A DNA stretch of 64,000 nt. It comes from Lepus europaeus (taxonomy: Eukaryota; Chordata; Mammalia; Lagomorpha; Leporidae). Of the stretch, positions 12,301-24,300 are shown one piece after another. The translations under genes were made by a program, and so were the position numbers. The DNA lies in assembly GCF_033115175.1 (NCBI RefSeq), contig NC_084831.1, forward strand, positions 14,485,138 through 14,549,137. The letters are read 5' to 3'. Numbering within the stretch: the first letter of the stretch is position 1; each line of letters begins with the position of its first letter. The notes below the pieces were generated by a model. The model worked only from the letters and a program-made list of their open reading frames with translations. It made no database searches and was not told where the DNA came from.

Positions 12301-15300
12301 CAGCAGGCCTAGGCTGGGCTGAAGCCGGGAGGGGAGCTCAACCTGTCCTCTACGTGGGTGGCAGAGACGCAACCGCTCGGGCCACCACCTGCTGCCTCCC
12401 AGGTGCCCACTAGCAGGAAGCTGTGTTGGCAGTGGAGCTGGAACTTGAACCCAGGCACTCTGGTACAGCAACCGGGTGCCCCAAGAGGCCTAGTAACCGG
12501 TGCCGAATGCCTGCCCCCGCCCCCCGGCTCTCAAGTCCATTGCCATGAACCTTCCAAGTTTGTTCCTCTACCCCACGATGTCTGCACAATGACGAAAGCG
12601 CTGGCCGCACTCCTTGCCTGATGGCACATTTCTCGGTGCCTGTCCCCACCACTGAGCCACATGGCTGGACCAGAAGCCACACAGAGAGTTCCAGGTCCCC
12701 GAGGATGGAGACAGCACCCGAATCTGGATCTCTCAGGTGAAACCCTCCAGAAACGCACGCGCACGCACACACACACACAGAGAGACATTAAACCACTCTT
12801 GGCCGGCCTCAGCACAACCCGGAGGCAGAGAAGGCTCAAGCTCTGGACTTTGGCCTCAGTAGAGCCCGCAGACCCCTCCTGTCACACGACAGGGAAGCCA
12901 AGTGCCAGGGACCCGGGGCAGTCTGGAGGGACAGGGGACTGGGGGCAGCAGGTACGTCCCCCAAAGAGTAGGTCCCACAGGAGTGGGAAAATCCTGCAGA
13001 CAGATCTGGAATCTGACACAGAGGGCGCAGTGTGCAGGCCTGGGGGCGCTGGCCCTGGGGCCCCTGCTCGGGGCGGTCACCGAGCATCAAACCCACCCAC
13101 GAGCGGCAGCATGGACATGGAGACCTCAGTCCTTTATCCAACGACAGCCACTGACTATGCTCCGTCAGCGCCTGAGTGGGCACAGACAGGACCTGCGCTT
13201 CCCCAGGACGGCCAGGAAGAACATGGTGATGTCAAGGCACAGGGAGATTCTCTCTTGTATTTTTTAAAAATCTATTTGAAGGCCGGCACCGCGGCTCACT
13301 TGGCTAATCCTCCGCCTGCGGCACTGGCACCCCAGGTTCTAGTCCCGGTCGGGGCGCCGGATTCTGTCCTGGTTGCTCCTCTTCCAGTCCAGCTCTCTGC
13401 TGTGGCCCGGGAGTGCAGTGGAGGATGGCTCAAGTGCTTGGGCCCTGCACCCCATGGGAGACCAGGAGAAGCACCTGGCTCCTGCCTTTGGATCAGCGCG
13501 GTGCGCCAGCCGCAGCGACCATTAGGGGGGTGAACCAATGGAAAAAGGAAGACCTTTCTCTCTGTCTCTCTCACTCACTGTCCACTCTGCCTGTCAAAAA
13601 AAAAAAAAAAAAAAGGAAAGAAAAGAAAAAAATGTAACAGGGGCCAGCGTTGGGCGCAACAGGTTAAACTGCCACTTGGAACACCAGTATCCCATATCAG
13701 AGACCTGGTTTGAGTCCCTGCTGTTCCGTCTCCTATCCAGCTCCCTGCTAATGCGCCTGGGGAAGCAGTGGAAGATGGTCCAAGTTTTGGGCCCCTGCAC
13801 CCACGTGGGAGAGCTGGATGGAGTTCCAAGCTTCGGCCTGGGCCAGCCCCAGCTATTGTGTCTATCTGGGGGGCAAACCAGTGGATAGAAGATCTCTCTC
13901 TCTTCCTCTCTGTCTTTCCCCCTCCATCACTCTGCCTTTCAAATAGCAACCACTTTTATCTTTGGCAAGGTTCTCCAGTTGCCAGTGTTGGAAACAGGAG
14001 GCGGGGGGGGGGGCACATCTGGCCACGGGGCCCCGCGGAGGCCCGACCTCACAGAGGAGGTACAGAGGAAGCAGAAGTGACACTGCGGATGGCCACCCCA
14101 CATTGGTCCTCACCGCCCCCGCTCTGCTCCACCCCTCATCCGTCCTCACCGCCCCCCACCCCCGTCCATCCTCACTGCTCCCCTGTCCCCATCCATCCTC
14201 ACTGCCCCCCGCCTGTCCTCACCACCCCCCTGCTCCCCCATCCGTCCTCACTGCCCCCCACCCCCATTCATCCTCACTGCCCCCCACCCACATCCGTCCT
14301 CACTGCCCCCCACCCCCATCCATCCTCACCGCCCCCCACCTGTCCTCACCACCCTCCTGCTCCCACATCCGTCCTCACTGCCCCCCCACCCCACTTCCCC
14401 CCACCCCTCATCCATCCTCACCGCCCCCCACCCCCGTCCATCCTCACTGCTCCCTTGTCCCCATCCATCCTCACTGCCCCCACCTGTCCTCACCACCCCC
14501 CTGCTCCCCCAATCCGTCCTCACTGCCCCCCACCCCCATCCGTCCTCACTGCCCCCCACCCCCATCCTTCCTCACTGCCCCCCCACTCCCCATCCATCCT
14601 CACCGCCCCCCACCTGTCCTCACCACCCCCCTGCTCCCCCATCCGTCCTCACTGCCCCCCACCCACATCCGTCCTCACTGCCCCCCACCCCCATCCGTCC
14701 TCACCGCCCCCCGCCTGTCCTCACCACCCTCCTGCTCCCACATCCATCCTCACTGCCCCCCCACCCCACTTCCCCCCACCCCTCATCCATCCTCACCGCC
14801 CCCCACCCCCATCCATCCTCACTGCTCCCTTGTCCCCATCCATCCTCACTGCCCCCCACCTGTCCTCACCACCCCCCTGCTCCCCCCATCCGTCCTCACT
14901 GCCCCCCACCCACATCCGTCCTCACTGCCCCCCACCCCCATCCTTCCTCACCGCCCCCCCACTCCCCATCCATCCTCACCGCCCCCCGCCTGTCCTCACC
15001 ATCCCCCTGCTCCCCCATCCGTCCTCACTGCCCCCCACCCCCATCCATCCTCACTGCCCCCCATCCCCATCCGTCCTCAATGCCCCCCCACTCCCCATCC
15101 ATCCTCACCGCCCCCCGCTCCCCCATCCATCCTCACTCCCCCCCCACCCCCATCCATCCTCACCGCCAGGCTGCAGCCTCCACCTCCTCCCTGCCCACCT
15201 CCCTCCCACCTCGCTCCCGTCTCAGGCTTGGCCCAGCGCCTCCCTCTTTTCCAGGGCCTCCCCCCGCCCTGGAGCCTCCCCTCCGTGCAGACACCCCGGG

Positions 15301-18300
15301 GTCCCTCAGCCCTCAGCTTCCAGTCTGGGCACCGGTGTCACGGGTGCATTCGCTTTGTGAAGATGGATGGAGCAGGTGCTACTGGCACGTGTGCCCTTGA
15401 CAACCGAGATGACCAGCTGGGTGGGGCAGCCCTGGAGCCCCCTGCACAGCGCTCCTCACTGCCTCCCTTCTGCCCTCACACACACCCATGCACACATGCA
15501 CACACACACAAGCACACACACGCAGTAGAATGCAGGCTCGTGTCACTGTGACTGCTGCAGCCAGGCTGACCGTGCCTGTGCGGGGGGCGGGGGGAAGGGG
15601 TGCACTCAGCAGGAACCTGACCACCTGCCGAGGGCGGGCCTCACCTTTCTCTGCATCTTCTCCAGCAGCTTGCTCTTGGCCCTCACTTCCTCCTGGATGG
15701 AGTCGTAGACGTGCAGCAGCACCCACTCCCCGCCGTCCTCCTCCGAGCTCTGCAGCGCCGCCACCAGCTGCTGCCGGCGCTCGTCCGCGTAGCGCTTCCG
15801 CCCCCTGTGCTTCTCCTTCAGGGCCTTGTTCTTGGCCTGCTCCCCGCCCACCACCTGCTGCTCCAGCAGCTGCAGCCTGGCCACCCAGGGGAGAGAGTAG
15901 GGCGGTGCCCAGTGAGCACCTGCTACCCAGCAGGCGACCTCACCACATCCCCCCACAGCCCCATTTCACAGAGAAGCAAACTGAGCCCAGAGATGTGCTC
16001 GCTCGGGGCCCCACCCAGGATTCCCACCAGATCCACCTGACTCCGTGCCTGTGCACCTGATCACAGTGTGTCCCACCGTGAGGGTCACAGTCTCTGTCCC
16101 TGGGCCTTGGGGATAACTCATCCCCAACAGGCCCTCATCGGGGCTCGTGGCTGTGTGCCGTGTGCCGCCGCCATGATCACACTTAGAGGCCCCAGTGCGC
16201 AAAACGCACCACGTGGAATCAGACGGGGACACGGACGATACATCCTAAAAAGATTTACATCCCAACTGCTCTGAAATGCTCAGTTTTGGCCGGTGTCGTG
16301 GCTCATAGGTTAGTCCTCCGCCTGCGGCGCCAGCACCCTGGGTTCTAGTCCCGGTCAGGGCACCGGTTCTGTCTCAGTTGCTCCTCTTCCAGTCCAGCTC
16401 TCTGTTGTGGCCCGGGAGTGCAATGGAGGATGGCCCAAGTGCTTGGGCCCTGCACCCGCATGGGAGACCAGGAGAAGCACCTGGCTCCTGGCTTCTGATT
16501 GGTGCAGCGCGCCAGCCGTAGCAGCCACTTGGGGGGTGAACCAACGGAAGGAAGACCTTTCTCTCTGTCTCTCCCTCTCACTGTCTAACTAAAAAAAAAA
16601 AAAAATGCTCAGAGTTTTGCCTTTCAAGAGACAAATTTGAAATAACTTCAGGGTGAGATTGATGTGGAAGTGGACAGCGGCCATAGAACCTGGAGGCCAG
16701 GTGGGTGGCAGCCAGGTAGGCACCGGGCCCCTTCACTCCCCCCCTGCAGGTGCCTGACTGGAGCCTGGTGGCAGTCTGCAGAGCTTCCTGGGCTGATCCC
16801 ACACCCTCCCCGCCCCAACTGCCCCAAAGAGAGGATCCAGGCCGCCCCAGCCAGGTGAGACACGAGAGCTGGGTGCACGGCACCCAAACACGAGCCTGGG
16901 CCCGGCTCCTCCCATCCAGCCGTGGGTCCCGCCAGCCCTGGAGCTGGTGCTTACCGGGCGAGCACCTGTTGCTGGTCCACGATGGGTGGCAGGTCGTCGG
17001 TCAGCACGGCCACCTCCACACCCGCACTCGCCCTCCTCACGCTCGCTGGGGCCGCCACAGCCACCTGGGGCTCAGCCTCCACCCACGCTCCAGGCTCTGC
17101 TGCTGACATCACCTTGGCGGCCATGTCCAGGGCCAGGTCAGCCCCCTGAGCACCAAGAGAACCTGAGATGGGGGCGGGCGCCAAGCCCAGGAGGCGGTCC
17201 CCCGCCCGCCGCAGCCTGGGACACCCAGTGGGGCTCTTGCTGCCTGCCAGCACCTCCGAGCCTCCCAAAAGTCTCCCAGCTTCATCTCGCAGCCGGGGCT
17301 CTTTTCTTAAAAGACAAACCAATCACACTCCCTTCCTGAACAGAAGCCCCATGGCTTCCCATTGCACCTGTAGGAAAATCCCGTTTCCTCCCTGGCTGCC
17401 TCACCCTCCATACCAGTTCCCCGCCTCCTCTGGCCTCCCCCTGTCACCCAGCCCTATGTACGTTGCCACTCTAGCCTCAGTGTGTCACTGAGAAAGTCAA
17501 GATCTTGCTGGCCACAGGACCTTGGCACTTGCTGTCCCCTTGCCTGCTGCCCCTCCCTCCTTGTCCAGGTTACTTCCTGGACAGGGCCATGCTGCCGTGT
17601 GCCACCCCGTGCTCTGGTCCAGAGCTCCAGACTTCTTTCTCCAGAGTAGTGGGAAGACTTGAAGCTCTCCTCACCCTCCCCAGGCAGGGGTGGGAGGGAG
17701 GGGCCTGACAGCAGTGTCGTTCAGACTGGGTCCCACATCCCACAGGGCGTCCCATAAACCGTCTCAACACCATCAGTCCCAACCCGCAGCCTCTGTGTCT
17801 AGGGACAGGAGCTCCCAGGCTAAGGGGCTTGGAAGTCGCTGTCCCCCTAGGACAGTGGGCCTGTTGGTCAAGCCTCAGAGGCTAGACAGCGCCCCCACCC
17901 CACCCTGGTGCACTGCTTGGTCATGGGGGCCGGGGCCGGGGTGGATGCTCCAGTCTCACGGGCAAGGAAACAGGGAGGGCACAGACAAGCCGGAGCCTCC
18001 CTGGCCCACCACTCAGAGGGCCCGGCCCAGGGCGGTACTCACGGCCCTGGGAGCAAGGTCATCAGCCACCTCGATGCCTGAGCTGGTGTCACTGGGCTCT
18101 GACAGGTCTGTGGGAGACGGGAGCTTGGGGGAGGGGGTGGTCTGGGTTAGAATCCTCTCTATTCCCCAGCCCGCCCCCTCCTCAGCTCCACAGGGCTGCT
18201 CAGCCTCCTCCCGCCTGGCACTGCCCAGAGGGCACGAGGGGAGGCGGGCATGCTGGGAGCACCGGCTGTGCTCCCTCATGCGACAGGCACACCAGTGTTC

Positions 18301-21300
18301 CCCCACCATGTAGACAAGGAAACCCAGAAGGCCATGTCCAAGGTCACACAGCGCTGTGAGCGCTAGAGCTGGGACCGAACCCTCACCACGGTGATTCATA
18401 GCCCTCTGCTCCTACTCACACACACACACACACGCACACACACATGAACACACATGCGCATGCCAGGACCCAGGAAAGGGCAGCAGAGAACATAAGAAAA
18501 CAAGGAAATGAGGGTTGAAGAGGGAGAGGCCTCCGACAGGGGGCAGGCTGGAGAAGCAGCAGTTCCGGGGGCCCCGGGGGTCCCTGCAGGACCCCTCCCC
18601 CAGCTTCCCTCCTGCTCTCCCGGGCTGGAGGTTCAGGACGGGCTCGGCAACTCAGCAAACCCCCAGCACCACCAGCAGAGCTGGCGCCCACTGGGCACAG
18701 CCCCTGTCTCCGCCCCAACTCTCCCACGGGCTGACACAGCATCAGAAGAAACAGCGCCCCCGAGCCAGCCACCAAGGCCAAGGCCGCGGCAGGGGCAGCC
18801 CTGGCCCACTGCCCGCTCAGCCCGCGCTACCTGCGACGGGACCTCCGGCGGGGCGGGCTGGGGCCAGTCTGTCCTGGCCCTGGACGAGGAGAGCCGGGCC
18901 AGCTTGGCTTCCACCTCAGCGAACGGGTCGTGCAGGCCGGGCAGCATGTGCAGGACCTCCTCTTCCCGGAGGTCGCCGTCCTCGGGCCAGGGCCCAGTGT
19001 CCGGCCCCAGGTACTCGGGAGGGAAGAACTTGCCCGCGGACTCCATCCCAGGCGCAGACAGCGCCAAGTGGGCGGGCTCGGGGGGCTCGGGGGGCTCAGG
19101 GGGCTCGGGGGGCCCGGGGAAGACCTCGTACAGGGAGGCCTTGTCGAAGGCAGATGACTCGCTGGACCAGAAGGACGTCTCAGACTTGGAAGCCTCCACC
19201 TTGGGCAGCTCCTCGAACTGGGTGGTGCTGTCCGCCTCGGGGCCGGTGGCGGCGGGCAGCGAGTAGGGCACCGAGAACACCTCGGGCCTCCCCGCCAGCT
19301 CGTACTGGAAAGGGGGCGCCAACTCGGCCTGGCTGGCGAACTCCGCCCTGCACATGACTTCCGCCTTGTAGAGGACGTCTGCTTTGAACACGGCCTCTGC
19401 ACAATGGAGAGCCGCCTTCAGGTCGTGCGGGGCCCAGGGCGAGGGGCTGTTTCCTGAAAGGTGGCCCAAGCCCACTGCCGCCCAGAGGCCAGCCCAAGAC
19501 CAGGGCCCCCAGCCCCCAGAGACCGGCACAGCAAGTGCACCTGCCCGTCTCTGCCCCACTGCCCATTCCCTTGTCAGAGTTCAAACCTGCCGCCTTCTAC
19601 CTCTGCCAGGAAGCCCGCCCTTCTCCCCTGTCCTGGACTTCCCCGGCCACCAAGCGCTGGTCCCTTCCCGCCCTGCCTTGGGACGGCTCTTCCACCTTAG
19701 CAGGCTCCCGTGGGTCTTAGCGCCTTCTCAGGCTGGGAGTCTGGTCAGCAGACTGCACACCCAAGACCCCCAGGTGAGTCTGACCTCACTGGATCGGGGC
19801 AACTCAGGCAGGGGGTGCAGGGGAAGCGCCCACACAGCTCCAGGCACTCAGCAGTGCCCAGAGGGCACCACAGCGTGAGCAGCCCGGTCACCACCACCGA
19901 CGGGTCACAGCGCCTGGGCGACAGGCAGGAGTCAGCTCCCCAGCAGTGTGGGTGTGTGAACCAGGTACACAGAAAGACCCAAAGATCGGGACAGGTGCAA
20001 GTTCTCTCCAGTGCTGAGACCCTTGTGATGGGATGTGGTTGCTTCCGTAACAGACTCAAAAGTGAGAGGAGGGGTGGGCGTTTGACTTGGGGCTAAGACG
20101 CTCGTGTCCCACACTGGAGTGCCTGGATTTGAGTCCCAGGGCTGGCTCCGGAATCCAACTTCCTGCCAGTGCAGACACTGGGGGGCAGCAGGTGATGGCT
20201 CAAGCAACAGGGTCCCTGCCTCCCACACAGGAGACCTGGATTGAGTGCTTAGCACCTGGCACCAGCCCGGGCCTGTTCCCAGCCATTGCAGACATTGTCT
20301 GCAACTGTCTCTCTCCCTCTCTAAAGAAGATGCAGAACGCTGGAGGCAGGGGCTGGGCTCTGGAAGGAGACGATGCTTTGTAACTCCAGGTCTGCCTTGA
20401 GCAGGGCCCCGCCACCAGGGGCCAGTGCTGGGGATGGACCGCTAGGACGCCACGTCCCCAGCTGTGCGACCATGCGTGAGCGACTCGCCCGCTCTGTGCC
20501 TCATCTATAAGGTGCCTACCTCGCTATGCCGCTGGGAGGAGAGACAGGACTAGGGCTGGGGTGGGACAAAGGTGGCTCCCCAAGGGAGCCAGGGCCCCGG
20601 CCCCGGCTGCATGGGTGCCCACCTGTCTCCTTCCACAGGTTCTCCTCCAGCGTGGACAGCTTCATGTCGTACGAGTTGCGCATGGCCGTGATGTCCTCCT
20701 CCAGCCGGGCCCGGGACTCCTGCTCCGCCTCATAGTCGGCCTTCAGCTGGGCCAGGCGCTGCTCATACTCCTGGGGGCCGGCGGCATGGGACCAGCCCGG
20801 GACACGACTCTCAGGACTCCCGGGGGTGGTTCAGGCCACACAGAACACCCAAGTCAGCCCCAAGCAGGGCACGGAAGCTCCCGACCCGCACGGAGACCCT
20901 CCTGGACGCTGGCCAAACACCACACGCAGTGCTCGCTGTTTCCCACCCAGCAGCGCCCCACGAGCGCCATTCCTCATCGGCCCAAAGTCCCCCCACGTGG
21001 CCCCCACCTCCACCCCGGCTCCTGCCCCACACCTGTCCCTGCACGGCCACCCTGGGCCGCCGGACCATCCCTCGCCCCATGTTCAGGGACAGAATGGACA
21101 GCCTGACCTCAGAGCCGGTCCTCATTGTGCCGCATTTGGGGTCACCAGCTTCTTGCCACTCCCAGACGCGCCCACTTTGCCCCCTGCTGCCTGGCAAACT
21201 CCTGCCCAGGCCTCCGCTTGATGACCCCTCCCCCCACACTGCCACTTTGTCACTACTCTTGGCCCACGTCCGAAGCCGGATCAGAGGTTGACTGCCGGGC

Positions 21301-24300
21301 TCTCTGCCACAGTCCTGTCTCGAAGCCTCCACGCCCAGCACAGGGTGGGGGCCGGGGAAACAGTATAGGAGGCACAAGGTGGGCCACAGACTCCGGCTTC
21401 CCACCAGCGTCTCCCCGGGAGGCGCCCCGCAGGCTCCGGCTTCAGCAAGTACAACCCCAGCCCTTGTGGCAGCGGCCCAGGCGCTCGGGAGGGAGAGAGG
21501 GGAGAGAGACATTCAATGGGGCTGGGCGCTCTTCACACGTTTGTGGACACATAAGAGCCTCCTGGCCACACCTGCTATGTCCCTGAGGCCCAGGCAGCTC
21601 TCAGAGACCCACGAGTGCCCCAGCCCCGGCCCTCCATCCCTTCCTTCCTCCCCTAGCCAGATCCCAGCAGCGTCAACCCTCAGCCAGGCACAGCCACCAC
21701 TGTCTCCTGCCAGCACAGCCCAGGCCCTGTGAAAACCAGGCCTCAGCCCAGCCCGATCTGCACGCTAGCAAGACCTGGCTGGAAACACATATACATGCAA
21801 GAGCACACACACACGTTCACATGGTACATGCATGTGCAAGTTGGCATACATAATACACACGTGTACTAGCAAATACACATGTCGGCACAGACACATGCAC
21901 TGGTGTATGTGCACACATGCAGATAACTAGCACACATACTCATGCAATGCTAGCACATTCATGCACGACATGAACATACACACAGTGCATGCAACATGAG
22001 CACTGCTTGCACACCCATGTGAACACACATGGGCTCATGCACACACGGCAGCCCCACCCTCCATCCTCACTTCTAACCAGAGGCCCCGAACCATAGGCGG
22101 GTCTCCCAGTGCCAGAGCACACCCCAGCCCTTACTCGTCCTTTGTCTCCCCGCCCTCCACTCCCCCTGCCTGCAGGCTCCTCTCATCTCGTGGCATGGCT
22201 GAGCCATCTGACGCCAAGCCCACCTCGGGGACATGATGCTCGCAAGCCCCCAATGCCCCTCCCACACCGTCACTCTGTGCGAGACCACTCCCGCCCATCT
22301 GCAAAGTCCGCTTCTCACTTCCAGCACTGACAATGCAGAACCCCAGCTCCACACGCCCCTCCAGCCCTGGGGCCCAGCCCCGAGCAGGGGCCTGGAACAC
22401 ACTTGTTGAGGACAAATGTGGGCTGCAGCACAAATCTATATCCCTGGTCCCTGCTTGTACTCGGTGCGCAGCCCAAGGCAGAGAGACATCGTGCGTGTCG
22501 CCCTGCCCAGCCCCCATGAAGCTGCGAGAGAGCTGCTGGACACCTGTCCTGCAGGTGAGGACCCCGAGGCTCCGTGCACGTGAACTGGGGTACCAGAGCT
22601 TGCCTGAGCTGGATCTGTAGAATGTGACAGCAGGACGGGCCCTGGGAGCAAATTATGTCCCCATCCTGCCCCTGTAGACTCGTGCCCACAGCTGGCCCAC
22701 TCCCGGCCACACCCTCTCACCACAGGGGAGCCTCCTCCCGGGGCCTGCGCCTTCTGCCTGGGCCAGAATGGACAGGAAGCACAGTCCCAGGTGCTCGGAG
22801 GAGAAAGAATAAGCCCCCTCCCCCTTCCTCCAAGTGGGGCCCTCAGGAGAGGCTCCGGGGCAGAGGCAGCAGCAATCACAGGGACCCTGTGTCCACTGGT
22901 CTGTGGCTCCAGGATGGCAGGAGGCCCAGGGCAGGAGGCCCTCCCAGCTCCGGCCCCTCCAGGCAGCCTGCTGGGAACAGCAGCTCGGCTCCCTAAGTGG
23001 CCACCAGGGGGCGGCGGTGCCCTGCTGATGGGCCGTCTGCCTGGAGGAGGAAGCCTCTGCCCCAGCTGCAGAGCAGCTCCCTTGCCCTCCTGGATTCAAG
23101 ACCGAGGTCCAGCGGTGGCTGGGTGACTCCATGCCCGCTCCATCTCTCCTGTCTGGGGACTTCCGCTCCTTGGGACCCCTGCCCAGGAGCCAGCCCAGAC
23201 CAGCAGGTGAGGAGGCCCAGTGAGCAGCTGGGCTCCCAGAACCTCCAGCCTCCAGGACTGCCACCCCAGGCTTTACCCGGTCTGCCTGCCCCCTCAAGAG
23301 GCTGGACCCCAGGCCCCCCCAGCCTGAAGGACTTCCGGGGCCTGAGGGCTGACCCCAACTGAGGTCATGGTTGAGTGGCAGGGGCACAGCCTGGCCTTAG
23401 GGTCCCATGAGCAAAGCCAGCGTGCCCGAGACGGTCAGCGCACAGCTCCCAACACGCTGGGCTCCAAGCGCAGCCATGAAGACACAGTGGCGTCCAGGAA
23501 GCAGGGCACGGTGGGCTGTGGGAGTCCCTGCCTGAGGGGCGCTTGGGTCTGCAAAGTCGGGGCGACGCCCGCCCTGCTGCTTCTCAGGGAGGCTGGGAGG
23601 GAGCTGGGCCCCCGGGCATCAGCGAGGCCAACGCCGCGCTCACCCACCAGTCAGAGGCAGCCCTGCTGTCAGCCCCTGGGCCCGGGCACAGCTGCTGAGG
23701 GGGCTCACTCCTCTCCACTCTGACCACCTGGCCTTTGCACAGGCCTCTCCCAGGGCCAGCGAGGCTTCTCCGCCTCCACCAGTCCACAGCCACCCCCCCT
23801 TCAGTCCCGAGGAGACCCCGCACTCCTGGAGAAGCCCCGTCCCCTTCTCTCTTCTCCCCAGGGCAGTGACCCTCAGTCTGGACCCAGGAAGCCAAGTTCG
23901 AATCCTGGCTCATGCTCTCCTTAGCTGTGTGACCTTGGGTGAGTCGTGGTGTCCCTATGGTTTCTCAGCTACAAAGAGGGACTGCAAATCCAATGCCACG
24001 GTGACGCTGAAGGTGGAACGCGCCCCCGTGGCCAAGGTGGCAGCCCCCAGCCCTGATCCGGCCACCTGTTCTCCAGCCCACTCGGGCCTCACCTCCCGGA
24101 TCAGCTGCTTCTCGGCCTCCACGTCACGCTGGGTCACAGGTGGGGGCAGCAGCTTCTCCCCGCCCTGCACAGGGTTTAGGGGCTCCTGGCTGGACAGCAG
24201 GGCTGGGAGGAGAACAGGAGAGAGCAGTTGAGAGCAAAGCACATGACATTTGCAGAAACGAAGGAGAAATCCGTGTGAATAGCACCACGTGGTCAATCAG

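Larger units (their letters stand above)
6842..15644 (-). other. KIF17: KIF17 intron 11 (8.8 kb)
   Basis: The largest intron. It holds an L1 remnant broken by SINEs (8.16-11.78 kb), several further SINEs and the C-rich minisatellite at 14.1-15.17 kb. Unique stretches at 6842-7506, 11780-12050 and 12533-13280 show no exon or RNA gene I can support. Confidence 0.8.
20771..24092 (-). other. KIF17: KIF17 intron 6
   Basis: 3322 bp. Apart from a CA/CATG-rich repeat (21785-22045), a CTCF-like site (23001) and a MIR (23876-24000), it is unique GC-rich sequence with no exon seen. Confidence 0.75.

Noticed and set aside
13768-15551. Two overlapping plus-strand open frames of about 530 codons rich in Pro, His and Ser
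   Set aside because: They run through the C-rich minisatellite, whose sequence is nearly free of stop codons. The peptide is a simple repeat with no homology, on the strand opposite KIF17.
20409-20424. CTCF-like CCACCAGGGGCCAG
   Set aside because: One G short in the core; weaker than the other candidates.
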